A DNA stretch of 64,000 nucleotides from Bacillus sp. SG-1. Its GTDB lineage: Bacteria; Bacillota; Bacilli; Bacillales; Bacillaceae_B. This document shows positions 34,104 to 43,551 of the stretch, piece by piece. The stretch is taken from assembly GCF_000181495.1 (NCBI RefSeq), contig NZ_ABCF01000001.1, positions 1-64,000 on the forward strand, in the 5' to 3' direction. The notes beneath the pieces are model-generated. The model searched no databases, had not been told where the DNA came from, and saw only the letters and a program-made list of their open reading frames with translations. Every line of letters starts with the position of its first letter. Position 1 is the stretch's first letter. The position numbers and the translations under genes are program-made.

Positions 34104-35417
34104 ATGCCTCATTCTCACTTAATCAAGCCGATGCTTTCAGGGTATTATCCCGAAATCGATTACGGCAAAGGTATATTTTTATATGACAAGGCGGGTTTTG
34201 AATATTTGGATGCATGTTCTGGTGCAGTGACGGCCAATATCGGGCATGGCATTGAGGAAATTTTGCAAGCTATTTACAGACAGGGGCAGCAGGTTTCGTT
34301 TGTCTATCGTTCACAATTTACGAACGAGCCAAGTGAACAACTTGCTGCCCTTCTTTCGCAAGAAACTGGACTGGATTGGTGCTTCTTGGTAAACAGTGGA
34401 TCGGAAGCAGTGGAGACAGCGATGAAGATCGCAGTGCAGCATTGGCAAGAGAAAGGGAAACCTGCAAAGCGCAGAATCATATCCAGGTGGTTAAGCTATC
34501 ATGGAATTACATTCGGGGCGCTATCAGCCTCGGGCCATCCGGTGAGGAGAGAACGGTTTGATTCTTTTGTGGGAGATTGGCCTGCTGTCGAGCCCCCGTA
34601 CTGTTACAATTGTCCTTTTGGGAAAACGTACCCTCAGTGCAATGTACAATGCGCCAGGCAGCTTGAGACGGTCATACGAAGGATCGGAGAAGGTAATGTT
34701 GCTGCATTTATTGCCGAACCTGTCATTGGTGCAGCAGGAGGAGCCATCGATGCTCCCAAAGAGTACTTCAAAATTGTCAAAGAAATTTGTGAAAAATACG
34801 ATGTCTTATTGATTTCGGATGAAGTGATGACCGGTTGCGGCAGGACGGGAACTTTCCTGGCGATGGACCAATGGGGCGTCAGGGCGGATATTGTTGCCCT
34901 TGGAAAGGGGCTGAGTGCAGGATACGCACCGATTGCGGCTGCTCTTATGTCCAAAGAAGTACTGGAGCCGATTCTAAAAGGGTCGCAAGTGATCATGAGC
35001 GGACACACATTCAGTGGAAATCCTCTTTCCAGTGCAGCTGCGCTCGCAGTTTTAAAGCTAATAAAATCAGAAAAATTGATTGAAGGAGTACATGGAAAAG
35101 GGAAATACCTGCGGAAGAAGCTGAACGAGTTAAGGAAAAATTATTCCTTTATTGGGGAAGTGCGCGGAAAAGGCCTGTTGCTAGGGATCGAATTCTCTAG
35201 ATCTGTTGCCGGAAAAACAATCGATTCCGCTTTTACCACAATGGTGGTTGAAGAAGCAAAAAAGGAAGGACTGCTGCTCTACCCAGCTGCGGCAGGATTG
35301 GATGGAAGGAGCGGTTCAGCGATATTGATTGCACCGCCACTTACGATTACAACTGATGAACTGGATGAGCTCATCGTCAGGTTGAAGCGAACCTTAAAAG
35401 CTCTTTCAGAGACATGA
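34104..35417 (+). CDS. yodT: Class III aminotransferase YodT
   Basis: PLP-dependent omega-type aminotransferase, 437 residues. Cofactor motifs: FLVNSGSEAVETAMK, LLISDEVMTGCGRTG, and the PLP lysine in IVALGKGLSAGYAPIAA. First gene of yodTSRQP-kamA, where it probably transaminates a beta-lysine-derived amine. AGGAGGGGG precedes the ATG. In B. subtilis this operon is made in the mother cell under SigE; I see no clear SigE box here. Confidence 0.9.
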   Translation: MPHSHLIKPMLSGYYPEIDYGKGIFLYDKAGFEYLDACSGAVTANIGHGIEEILQAIYRQGQQVSFVYRSQFTNEPSEQLAALLSQETGLDWCFLVNSGSEAVETAMKIAVQHWQEKGKPAKRRIISRWLSYHGITFGALSASGHPVRRERFDSFVGDWPAVEPPYCYNCPFGKTYPQCNVQCARQLETVIRRIGEGNVAAFIAEPVIGAAGGAIDAPKEYFKIVKEICEKYDVLLISDEVMTGCGRTGTFLAMDQWGVRADIVALGKGLSAGYAPIAAALMSKEVLEPILKGSQVIMSGHTFSGNPLSSAAALAVLKLIKSEKLIEGVHGKGKYLRKKLNELRKNYSFIGEVRGKGLLLGIEFSRSVAGKTIDSAFTTMVVEEAKKEGLLLYPAAAGLDGRSGSAILIAPPLTITTDELDELIVRLKRTLKALSET

Positions 35418-35437
35418 AATGAAGGAAGGGAATGAAT

Positions 35438-36124
35438 ATGGGTGGACAAAAAGTCAGCAGCTATGATGAAGTAAAGGGTTTTTTCCGTAACGGAATGACC
35501 TTGATGTTCGGGGGGTTCGGCGGAGTGGGCTCACCTCCGACACTTATTCGTCACCTTCTTCAATGGGAAATCACAAACCTTACATTAGTAGGAAACGATA
35601 CAGGCTTTCCAACGATAGGAATCGGGCAGCTCGTAACAGAGGGAAGAGCGGTAAAAGTGATAGCTTCCCATATTGGCAGCAATCCTGTTGCGGGACGTTT
35701 GATGAGCGAAGGGAAGCTTGAAGTTGAGTTTTCTCCTCAAGGAATATTAGCAGAGAGAATAAGAGCGGGCGGCAGCGGGATGAAAGGCATAATCACAGAT
35801 ATCGGGGTGGAAGACCCTTACTTGAACAAAGACAAACCTACAATTGAATTAGATGGAAAAACATATATGGTTGAAACGGCGCTGACGGCAGAAGTTGGAA
35901 TCGTCTATGCGCGCAAGGCCGATAAGCTTGGCAACCTTGTTTATGATAAAAGGGCGCGGAACACCAACCCTCTTGTAGCAATGGCTGCTGACATCACCAT
36001 TGTGGAGGCCGAAGAAATTGTCGAACCCGGAGAACTGAATCCGGAAGAAATCGTAACTTCTGGGGTTTTTGTAGATAAAATCGTTAGGTCTGAAGGGGTT
36101 GATTGGCAGTGGGCTTGGGAGTAA
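35438..36124 (+). CDS. yodS: CoA-transferase alpha subunit YodS
   Basis: 228 residues, 3-oxoacid/acetate CoA-transferase subunit A: GMTLMFGGFGGVGSPPTLI near the start and EVEFSPQGILAERIRAGGSGM. Works as a heterodimer with YodR, moving CoA onto a 3-oxo acid of the pathway. ATG at 35438 (AAGGAAGGG 7 nt before) is preferred over 35432. Overlaps yodR by 22 nt. Confidence 0.9.
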   Translation: MGGQKVSSYDEVKGFFRNGMTLMFGGFGGVGSPPTLIRHLLQWEITNLTLVGNDTGFPTIGIGQLVTEGRAVKVIASHIGSNPVAGRLMSEGKLEVEFSPQGILAERIRAGGSGMKGIITDIGVEDPYLNKDKPTIELDGKTYMVETALTAEVGIVYARKADKLGNLVYDKRARNTNPLVAMAADITIVEAEEIVEPGELNPEEIVTSGVFVDKIVRSEGVDWQWAWE

Positions 36125-36768
36125 AAGAGAAAAATAAAATGGCAGCCAGAGCAGCAGAAGAAATTGCCGATGGGATGGTTGTGAACTTAGGTATTGGGAT
36201 TCCATCTTTAATTCCAAATCATTTGAAGGGTATCCGGAATGTCATCTTTCATGCTGAGAATGGAATTCTGGCTATGGGAAAATCACCGGTTAAAGGCGAA
36301 GAAGATGCCAATCTATGCAATGCAGGAGGGTATCCCGTTACCCTTGAAACAGGCGGAAGTTATTGTGACAGTGCGACTGCCTTCAGCATCATCAGACGGG
36401 GGCTGCTGGACCTTACGATTCTGGGTGCACTTCAAGTCAGTGAAAAAGGCGATCTGGCCAATTGGATCATCCCTGGCAAGAAAGTTCCCGGCATGGGGGG
36501 AGCAACTGAGCTGGCAATGAAGACTAAGACAGTCATTGTCGTGATGGCCCAGTGTGATAAATACGGAAGAAGCAAGATAGTGAAAGAGTGCACGCTTCCC
36601 CTGACAGCGAAAGGATGTGTAAACGTCATTATAACTGAAATGGGAGTCTTGAAAGTTACAGAAACAGGGCTGACGCTGACAGAAATATTCAACCCTTATA
36701 CCCTTGAGGATTTCAAGAAGAATACAGAAGCCAACTATACCGCAGCTGACACCCTTCGTTTTATTTAG
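36103..36768 (+). CDS. yodR: CoA-transferase beta subunit YodR
   Basis: 221 residues, subunit B. The catalytic glutamate is in VIFHAENGILAMG; other blocks are NLGIGIPSLIPNHL and MGGATELAMKTKTVIVVMA. TTG start at 36103, inside yodS, with GAAGGGG 4 nt before it. Partner of YodS. Confidence 0.9.
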   Translation: MAVGLGVKEKNKMAARAAEEIADGMVVNLGIGIPSLIPNHLKGIRNVIFHAENGILAMGKSPVKGEEDANLCNAGGYPVTLETGGSYCDSATAFSIIRRGLLDLTILGALQVSEKGDLANWIIPGKKVPGMGGATELAMKTKTVIVVMAQCDKYGRSKIVKECTLPLTAKGCVNVIITEMGVLKVTETGLTLTEIFNPYTLEDFKKNTEANYTAADTLRFI

Positions 36769-36797
36769 GAAAACCTAAGAAAAAGGAAGTGAAAGGA

Positions 36798-38060
36798 ATG
36801 GACAATAATGCGGTCAAGCAATGGATTCAAAGCCGTGAACTCCAAGCTGTCCGTCTTTTGCAAAAGCTGGTTCAAGAAAAAAGTGTTAGAGGTAATGAGT
36901 CAAAAGCACAGGCGGTCATCATAGAAAAATGCCGGGAAATCGGATTAAAGCTGGATATCTGGGAAATTGAAAAAAAAGATGTGCTCCATCACCCATTTTT
37001 TCGGTGTGATAGGGAGGACTTCCTGGGAAACCCCAATGTAATCGGCGTTTGGAAAGGAACAGGAGGGGGAAGGTCCATTATCCTCAACGGCCATATCGAT
37101 GTTGTGCCTGAAGGTGATGAATCAACTTGGAATATCGACCCTTATAGCGGCGAATATATGAACGGGAAGGTATTCGGGAGAGGGTCAACGGATATGAAAG
37201 GCGGAACGGTCGCCCTGCTTCTTGCCATTGAAGCATTAAAAGAAAATGGTATTGAGCTGAAGGGAGATATCATTTTTCAAAGTGTAATAGAAGAAGAGAG
37301 CGGCGGGACCGGGACACTGGCAGCTTTATTAAGGGGATATACTGCCGATGCAGCAATCATTCCCGAGCCAACAAATTTGAAATTGTTCCCAAAACAGCAG
37401 GGATCCATGTGGTTCAGAATATTGGTCAAGGGCAAACAGGCTCACGGAGGCACCCGTTATGAAGGCGTGAATGCCATTGAGAAAGCAATAACCGTCGTGC
37501 AGGTCCTTCAGGATCTCGAAAAGCGCAGAAATGAAAATATAAAGGACCCGCTTTATAGGAATATACCAATTCCTTTTCCAATCAATATAGGAAAACTAGA
37601 AAGTGGAAAATGGCCCTCTTCCGTTCCGGACCTTGCAGTGATTGAGGGCAGGATTGGCGTAGGGCCTCAAGAAACCATGCAAGCAGTAGAGAAGGAAATG
37701 GAAACCACTCTTAGGGAACTTGCAGAGAAGGATGCCTGGTTTGCTCAGCATCCTGTAAAATTGGAATGGTTTGGAGGAAGGTGGCAGCCGGGCAGCCTTG
37801 AGTCTGATCATCCCTTCATGGAAGTGGTCAGCGAAGCATATGAACAGGTTTTCGATTCACCGCCAGTCGTTGAAGCATCTCCTTGGGGGACAGATGGAGG
37901 CATTCTGTCGAAAGGCGGGAACATCCCTGTCGTTGTATTCGGTCCGGGCACTACGGAAGCAGCCCATGATGCAAACGAATATATTGAAGTCCCAAAAATC
38001 CTTCAGTCAGCAGAAGTTATTGCCTTGGCTATCCTAAAGTGGTGTGAAGCAGAAGAGTAG
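36798..38060 (+). CDS. yodQ: M20-family deacylase YodQ
   Basis: 420 residues, ArgE/DapE/ACY1-type zinc amidohydrolase. Metal and catalytic residues: LNGHIDVVPEGDE (His, Asp), GRGSTDMKGG (bridging Asp), EEESGGTGT (Glu-Glu), IIPEPTN (Glu) and the final His near AAHDANEY. Likely removes an acyl group from an operon intermediate; substrate unproven. ATG at 36798 after AAGGAAGTGAAAGGA. Confidence 0.88.
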   Translation: MDNNAVKQWIQSRELQAVRLLQKLVQEKSVRGNESKAQAVIIEKCREIGLKLDIWEIEKKDVLHHPFFRCDREDFLGNPNVIGVWKGTGGGRSIILNGHIDVVPEGDESTWNIDPYSGEYMNGKVFGRGSTDMKGGTVALLLAIEALKENGIELKGDIIFQSVIEEESGGTGTLAALLRGYTADAAIIPEPTNLKLFPKQQGSMWFRILVKGKQAHGGTRYEGVNAIEKAITVVQVLQDLEKRRNENIKDPLYRNIPIPFPINIGKLESGKWPSSVPDLAVIEGRIGVGPQETMQAVEKEMETTLRELAEKDAWFAQHPVKLEWFGGRWQPGSLESDHPFMEVVSEAYEQVFDSPPVVEASPWGTDGGILSKGGNIPVVVFGPGTTEAAHDANEYIEVPKILQSAEVIALAILKWCEAEE

Positions 38061-38167
38061 CCGGTAGTCTTAAGTAATTCGGGGGCTGATGGTTGAGTAC
38101 CGTTGCCATGAAAGGGTCCTGTCTTCACTCGTCTAATGTTATTCATTTTAAGAAAGGAGGGATAGTC

Positions 38168-39004
38168 ATGCAATATTCGCAAAAAATCATAGGATCAAAA
38201 GCTAACATATTAGTGTATTGCGATCACATTAATAAGAGAATCAGGATTGATGAATATTCAGGTAACCTTGAGGAAGTCGCAAAGTTAATTGAGGAATCCG
38301 CCCAGGAAAATGAAGTTCAGAAAATAATCATGAAAGCTCGGAGTGAGCACCTCCTTTCATTTCTTGAAAACGGATATGAGCTGGAGGCTGTAATAAAAGG
38401 ATTCTTCAACGGCAGTGATGTGTATTTTCTCGCAAAGTTTAAGACAGAAGAGCGAAAGATGTCCACCCACTGGCAAAAATCCGAAAAAATATTTGTAGAA
38501 GTAGAGGAAATCGAACGGGAAAAAAGGAACCCGCTTCATAAATTTCAACTCCGAAAAGCTGAGCTGAAAGATAGCAAAAGGCTGGCGGCCCTTTATGAAG
38601 AGGTATTTCCGGTTTACCCGGTACCGTTACAAAAACCCGAATATGTCCGGAAAGCTATCGAAAGTGGAACAGTCTTTCTTTTTATTGAAAAAAACCAAGA
38701 AATCATCAGTGCGGCCTCAGCCGAAATAGATTCATTACACGGAAATGCTGAACTGACGGATTGTGCCACACTCCCTTCTTTTAGAGGTGGAGGTCTGATG
38801 AAGCAGCTCTTGAATGGGCTCGAAGAAGAGCTGACAAAACAGCAAATATTTTGTGTGTATACAATAGCCAGGTCGCTGTCATTCGGAATGAACGCTGCCT
38901 TCAAACAGCTTGGGTACCGGTATGGAGGAAGGCTTGTGAACAACTGCTATATTTACGATAAGATGGAGGATATGAATATCTGGTGGAAGGACTTAAGCAC
39001 ATAA
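38168..39004 (+). CDS. ablB: Beta-lysine N6-acetyltransferase (AblB/YodP)
   Basis: 278 residues with a C-terminal GNAT domain: FQLRKAELKDSKRLAALYEE and the acetyl-CoA loop ATLPSFRGGGLMKQLL. In archaea AblB acetylates beta-lysine from KamA to make the osmolyte N-epsilon-acetyl-beta-lysine; here it sits next to kamA in the same way. ATG at 38168 has AAAGGAGGG upstream; the long in-frame extension is excluded. Confidence 0.9.
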   Translation: MQYSQKIIGSKANILVYCDHINKRIRIDEYSGNLEEVAKLIEESAQENEVQKIIMKARSEHLLSFLENGYELEAVIKGFFNGSDVYFLAKFKTEERKMSTHWQKSEKIFVEVEEIEREKRNPLHKFQLRKAELKDSKRLAALYEEVFPVYPVPLQKPEYVRKAIESGTVFLFIEKNQEIISAASAEIDSLHGNAELTDCATLPSFRGGGLMKQLLNGLEEELTKQQIFCVYTIARSLSFGMNAAFKQLGYRYGGRLVNNCYIYDKMEDMNIWWKDLST

Positions 39005-39147
39005 TGAAAGTCTTTCTGCTTCTCAGGTGAAAACTTGAAACCATTTCTCCTGGCCCATCATAGCCTAGAAGTAATATAAACTGATTCATTGGTTCTGTGG
39101 AAGTGCTGTCAGTCTAGTGAAATGATGGAGAAGGGTTGGTGCCTTAT

Positions 39148-40554
39148 ATGTTAAACGATTTATATAAACCGAAGAGACATTGGAAGGACATAGAAGTTTG
39201 GAAGGATGTCACAGAAGAGCAATGGAATGATTGGATCTGGCAATTGACAAATACAATCAGGACATTGGATGATTTAAAAAAAGTAATTAATTTGACTCCT
39301 GAGGAAGAAGAGGGGGTCAGAATCTCCACGAAAACAATCCCGTTGAATATTACTCCTTATTACGCCTGGCTTATGAATGAAGAAGATGACCGCTGTCCGA
39401 TCAGGATGCAGTCTGTGCCAATAGGGAAAGAGATCCATAAAACGAAGTATGACATGGAAGATCCGCTTCATGAAGATGAAGATTCTCCTGTGCCCGGCCT
39501 GACACACAGATATCCTGACCGCGTACTGTTTCTTGTCACCAACCAATGTTCGATGTACTGCCGTTACTGTACACGCCGGCGATTTTCCGGACAAATTGGC
39601 ATGGGAGTACCAAAGAAACAGCTCGATGAAGCAATTAATTATATACGGGAAACTCCACAAGTAAGAGACGTTCTTCTTTCCGGAGGGGATGGTCTTCTTA
39701 TCAATGATAAAATCCTCGAGTACGTTCTCAAAAATTTAAGAGACATACCACATGTGGAAATTATCCGAATCGGCACGAGAGCACCAGTCGTATTTCCGCA
39801 GAGGATAACAGAAAATCTTTGTAATATACTGAAAAAGTATCACCCTGTCTGGCTGAACACTCACTTTAATACTTCCATTGAAATCACTGAAGAGTCGAAA
39901 AAAGCTTGTGAAATGCTGGTAGATGCCGGCGTACCGGTCGGGAACCAGGCGGTGATCCTTGCCGGGATCAATGACAGTGTACCAATTATGAAGAAATTGA
40001 TGCATGATCTGGTGAAAATACGTGTCCGCCCTTATTATATTTATCAATGTGATCTGTCTGAAGGGATCGGCCACTTCAGGGCGCCGGTTTCCAAAGGTCT
40101 TGAAATTATTGAAGGCTTGAGGGGGCATACTTCAGGTTACGCAGTCCCTACATTTGTAGTAGATGCTCCAGGAGGCGGAGGGAAAATTGCCCTTCAGCCG
40201 AATTATATGATCTCACAAAGTGCAGATAAAGTGGTTCTCCGCAATTTTGAAGGAGTTATCACTACTTATCCTGAGCCAGAGAACTATATCTCTGGGAGAG
40301 CGGATGATTACTTCAATTCAATTTATCCGATGGAAGGCTATAAATCAGCAATCGGCATCAATGGACTGCTGAATGAATCAAAATCTTCCCTGGTTCCTGA
40401 AGGTTTGAACAGACTGGATAGAAGGGAAAATTACGTTACGAACCCCGAGCACAAATCACTGAAAGATCTCCGTGAGAAGAGAGATGCACTGAAGGAGAAA
40501 AAGTACCAGGCGCAGCTGAAAAAAATGGAAAAGGCAGAGTCTTCAGATGAGTGA
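39148..40554 (+). CDS. kamA: L-lysine 2,3-aminomutase
   Basis: Radical-SAM, PLP enzyme turning L-alpha-lysine into beta-lysine. 468 residues. The cluster motif is CSMYCRYC in LVTNQCSMYCRYCTRRRF; the PLP region includes VDAPGGGGKIALQPNY. Near identical in blocks to B. subtilis KamA. ATG at 39148 with AGAAGGG upstream; the TTG at 39136 is an alternative. The stop overlaps yokU. Confidence 0.96.
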   Translation: MLNDLYKPKRHWKDIEVWKDVTEEQWNDWIWQLTNTIRTLDDLKKVINLTPEEEEGVRISTKTIPLNITPYYAWLMNEEDDRCPIRMQSVPIGKEIHKTKYDMEDPLHEDEDSPVPGLTHRYPDRVLFLVTNQCSMYCRYCTRRRFSGQIGMGVPKKQLDEAINYIRETPQVRDVLLSGGDGLLINDKILEYVLKNLRDIPHVEIIRIGTRAPVVFPQRITENLCNILKKYHPVWLNTHFNTSIEITEESKKACEMLVDAGVPVGNQAVILAGINDSVPIMKKLMHDLVKIRVRPYYIYQCDLSEGIGHFRAPVSKGLEIIEGLRGHTSGYAVPTFVVDAPGGGGKIALQPNYMISQSADKVVLRNFEGVITTYPEPENYISGRADDYFNSIYPMEGYKSAIGINGLLNESKSSLVPEGLNRLDRRENYVTNPEHKSLKDLREKRDALKEKKYQAQLKKMEKAESSDE

Positions 40555-40834
40555 GAGGTTTGAATGTTCATGGTGCGGGGAACAACAAGCATATGGAAGC
40601 AGCGGGCCTGTGTTTTGGGAATTGCCAGATGGCTCAAGAGCCATTGAAATCACCGGAACCCCCCAAATTTTTTGCAGCAGCTGCGGTATTGTGTATACAG
40701 AGGAAGCGGTTACAATTGAGATTGAAGACCAGCTGCTCCTTATCGATACAAAGGTACTTGAAGATAAGGTGGCCTATCAGCACTTAATGAATATAGAGAG
40801 GAAACTCAAAAGAAATTATTTTCGATTTGATTGA
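40547..40834 (+). CDS. yokU: YokU family zinc-ribbon protein
   Basis: 95 residues with two CxxC pairs, FECSWCGEQ and FCSSCGIVY, a likely zinc ribbon, then a charged C-terminus. It begins eight bases before the kamA stop, so it is coupled to the aminomutase. Role unknown; linkage to kamA suggests a helper or regulator. Confidence 0.82.
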   Translation: MSERFECSWCGEQQAYGSSGPVFWELPDGSRAIEITGTPQIFCSSCGIVYTEEAVTIEIEDQLLLIDTKVLEDKVAYQHLMNIERKLKRNYFRFD

Positions 40835-40937
40835 ATGCTCTTTACGTATTCCTCTTGTTTATGTATCCTTATAAAAAGCATTAACAACTGTTCCAGTCGA
40901 AGATAGATTAAACAGTTTTACAGGGCAGGAGATCACG

Positions 40938-41159
40938 ATGAGAAAATCTTTTTATCATTTTCTAATGAAATACCGTCAACCTACCGCTCGTGATGAACTC
41001 ACGGCTTTTGCAAATAGTGTATACGACGATCTTGCTTTCCCAAAGCAGGCCGAGGAGTATAATGAAGTCAGTTCCTACCTTGAACTGAACGGCCATTATC
41101 TTGAAAGCATGAGGATTTTTGATGATGCGTGGGAAAGGTATTTAATTGAAGAGGAATGA
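40938..41159 (+). CDS. yozE: YozE family protein (UPF0346)
   Basis: 73 residues: RKSFYHFLMKYRQP, DDLAFPKQAEEYNEVSSYLE and a Tyr/Glu-rich end. A four-helix SAM-like fold is known for YozE; role not established. CAGGGCAGGAG precedes the ATG. Confidence 0.92.
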   Translation: MRKSFYHFLMKYRQPTARDELTAFANSVYDDLAFPKQAEEYNEVSSYLELNGHYLESMRIFDDAWERYLIEEE

Positions 41160-41165
41160 ACTTGG

Positions 41166-41197
41166 AAAGCACGCCTGTTTTATCAGGCGTGCTTTTT
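41166..41197 (+). terminator. Terminator after yozE
   Basis: AAAGCACGCCTG pairs with CAGGCGTGCTTT, loop of 6. Confidence 0.9.
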
Positions 41198-41233
41198 ATC
41201 TACACCCGATTTATTTCCTCTGACCTTATGTAA

Positions 41234-41271
41234 ATAAAAAAAACACAAGCTCAGATTATAATCTGAGCTTG
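41234..41271 (-). terminator. Terminator of the DUF4256 gene
   Basis: CAAGCTCAGAT-TATA-ATCTGAGCTTG with an A-run on its left, that is a T-run on the minus strand. Confidence 0.88.
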
Positions 41272-41295
41272 TTCATGTAATGTCAATTTCCACAC

Positions 41296-41865
41296 CTAAA
41301 CTGACAGAGAGCCGCGAAAACCTCTGGACGAATAGTAGGATTCTGCTCCGTTGTGATATACGAAGACGTGACCATAGCGGTAATCGCAAAAGAGTGCACC
41401 GCCAAGCTCTCTAATAACAGATGGCGTCTTTACCCAACTCGACGATTTCTTGTCAAAGTTTTCGAGCTTCTGTAATGCTCTATACTGTTCTTCTGATAGA
41501 AGGTCTATACCCATAGAAGCGGCCATATCAATCGCGTTATTATCAGGCTTATGTTTTTTTCTCGACTCCCAAGCCGCACGGTCATAACACACACTTCTGC
41601 GGCCTTTGGGGCTTTCCGGAGAACAATCACAAAAAATGTATGTTTCCTTCTGGTTGTCGTAATCCACAACATCCGGTTCACCACCGGTTCTTTCCATTTC
41701 ATTGAGCGACCACAGCTTGTCCGGGTTTGCTTTCAGTTTTGCTTGGACCTTATCCCATTCAAGTTCTTTATGACGATTCATATTCTTCTCAAAACGATCT
41801 GTCAAAGCGTTAAGTAGTTCGTCGCTTTGCTCAAGTGACAACGCGTTTTTACTGTTCAATGTCAT
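41296..41865 (-). CDS. DUF4256 family protein
   Basis: 189 residues: LLNALTDRFEKNMNRHK, SLNEMERTGGEPDVV, IFCDCSPESPKGRRSVCYD and the Tyr/Gly-rich end FVYHNGAESYYSSRGFRG. These are DUF4256 blocks; function unknown. ATG at 41865 with AAAGGGG upstream; an ATG two codons earlier is too close to it. The spacer 41866-42194 shows nothing recognisable. Confidence 0.88.
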   Translation of the reverse strand: MTLNSKNALSLEQSDELLNALTDRFEKNMNRHKELEWDKVQAKLKANPDKLWSLNEMERTGGEPDVVDYDNQKETYIFCDCSPESPKGRRSVCYDRAAWESRKKHKPDNNAIDMAASMGIDLLSEEQYRALQKLENFDKKSSSWVKTPSVIRELGGALFCDYRYGHVFVYHNGAESYYSSRGFRGSLSV

Positions 41866-42194
41866 GATCATTCCCCTTTTAATGATTAGAGTATAAATGC
41901 TTTTATTTGCGATAGTTTCCATTAAGAAGGATTTTAGTACCAATCACCACTAAAAAGTTTAAAAGTAAAATACTGCCCTTTAGCCATTCTACTATAGGTT
42001 TTTATTGTAAGTAAATTCCTTCCACATAATTGTTCCACTGCTTACATTATGTACCTATCATCTTTCTGCTGGCATCTTTTTGTGAAATGATTTCGCATGT
42101 AACAAAAAACCTTCTCTAATAGGCTTCTTTTATTAGCGTTATTTCATGGACTGCATATGATAATAACAAATAAACTTAAGGGGGAGGGGAGAAG

Positions 42195-42848
42195 ATGGGC
42201 AAGCGGAAACAACCAAAGTTCAAGACAGGAGACACGATTGTCGTAACGATTTATGGAACTGTCGGGAAAATTACAAATATAAAGTTTTTAGAGGGCGAAT
42301 ATGTTTATGAAGTCAATGAAAGTGAAGGTTTGTTCAAGGAAGACTGTTTGAGACTGTTGGATGAATATGATGGATACTTGCTTGAACAGGAGCAGATCGA
42401 CATCGAATACAAGTTTTTATTCGGTGATCTTGTGAAGGTTAAAGGTTATGAGAATGATTTCTTTAAGGTAGTCGGGTTCCGGACAGAGATTTGGAGATAC
42501 AAAGAAGATGCCTGGGAAGATGTCATTTACGAACTGACAAGAATTACAGACGGAGAATGGCTTGAAGCCGATGAAGAGGAACTGTCACTTATCGCCGATT
42601 ATGACCAGGCTGAAACTTATATAAAGAAATATGGAATCGTGATTCCCACTAAACAAGAACAGGCATTGTTACCTTCTCCGCGACAACAGGATGACAGCTA
42701 TGTAGATCGTCTGCTGGATATATATAATGACTATAAAGTCTTATATTACCTGTTTAAAGACAAGAAATATAAACGAAAAATGAACACGATTGTCGATCAG
42801 CTGAGAAATCACCTGAGTTCGAACTCAGATGCTATTGGAAAAGATTGA
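42195..42848 (+). CDS. yodN: YodN-like protein
   Basis: 217 acidic residues with two SH3-like beta segments (FKTGDTIVVTIYGTVGKI; YKFLFGDLVKVKGYENDFFKVVGF) and a helical basic end. Size and neighbourhood (yozE, yozD, kamA) fit B. subtilis YodN, of unknown function. GGGGAGGGGAG precedes the ATG. Confidence 0.75.
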   Translation: MGKRKQPKFKTGDTIVVTIYGTVGKITNIKFLEGEYVYEVNESEGLFKEDCLRLLDEYDGYLLEQEQIDIEYKFLFGDLVKVKGYENDFFKVVGFRTEIWRYKEDAWEDVIYELTRITDGEWLEADEEELSLIADYDQAETYIKKYGIVIPTKQEQALLPSPRQQDDSYVDRLLDIYNDYKVLYYLFKDKKYKRKMNTIVDQLRNHLSSNSDAIGKD

Positions 42849-42850
42849 AC

Positions 42851-43003
42851 TTAGAGCAGACAGATAAGGAACACTGGAAAGCTCAAGATGAAAAAAACTT
42901 TCAAAAGCCAGCTAAGCAGCCGCTCCATACCCTTAATGATCACTCCATCATCATTCATAATATCCTCTTCAAAAAAACTTTTCAGTGTTTTGACTGCATC
43001 CAT
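42851..43003 (-). CDS. 50-residue single-helix membrane protein
   Basis: Opposite to yodN, starting MDAVKTLKSFFEEDIMNDDG and ending in a hydrophobic helix (LLSWLLKVFFILSFPVFLIC). AGGAGGAGA lies 6 nt before the ATG, a near-ideal site. It stops 3 nt from the yodN stop. Acidic head plus C-terminal anchor; function unknown. Confidence 0.65.
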   Translation of the reverse strand: MDAVKTLKSFFEEDIMNDDGVIIKGMERLLSWLLKVFFILSFPVFLICLL

Positions 43004-43153
43004 TTCAATCTCTCCTCCTGCAATAAATGTTTAGAATCATTTCTGCCTTTGTATCCTCACTTTATGCTTGTCCAAGTCAGGATATGAAAACTTTTTACAA
43101 CCTGCATAACTTTCATGTGATTTTCATAGATTGAAGTACAAGGGGGCGATACT

Positions 43154-43333
43154 ATGCGTGAAATCGAAGTGTTTATTGATACGGAAGAAATTGCTGAATT
43201 TTTCTTTCAGGAGCTTGTCCGCAGAGGGTATGTACCCTCAGAAGAAGAATTGGAAGAAATCGCCGATATTACTTTTGAATATCTCATTGAGAAATGCATC
43301 ATTGATGAGGAAGCAGAAGATGAGGATTTTTAA
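43154..43333 (+). CDS. yozD: YozD-like protein
   Basis: 59 strongly acidic residues: MREIEVFIDTEEIAEFFFQE .. RRGYVPSEEELEEIADITF. Fits YozD in size and location. AAGGGGGCG lies 7 nt before the ATG. Function unknown. Confidence 0.8.
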   Translation: MREIEVFIDTEEIAEFFFQELVRRGYVPSEEELEEIADITFEYLIEKCIIDEEAEDEDF

Positions 43334-43551
43334 TTTATATGAGACAGACTTTTGTCTCTGCTACATAAACGGCAAGCAGGCTTCCTGAGAGGGGAGCCTG
43401 TTTCAGATTGTTGACAAATATCCACTCGCTGCGTTGCCGACTCTCCTTTGGCCTGTTTACAACACCACTGCAACTTTACGAATCTTCAATAAAACTGCCA
43501 ATATATCACTTTGTCTGTAACCTAAAGAAGCCTCCTGAGAAGGGAGGTGCT

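Noticed and set aside
43334..43551. Terminators after yozD
   Set aside because: AGGCTTCC..GGAGCCT and CCTCC..GGAGG pairings exist, but stems are short or lack T-runs, so I do not list them as features.
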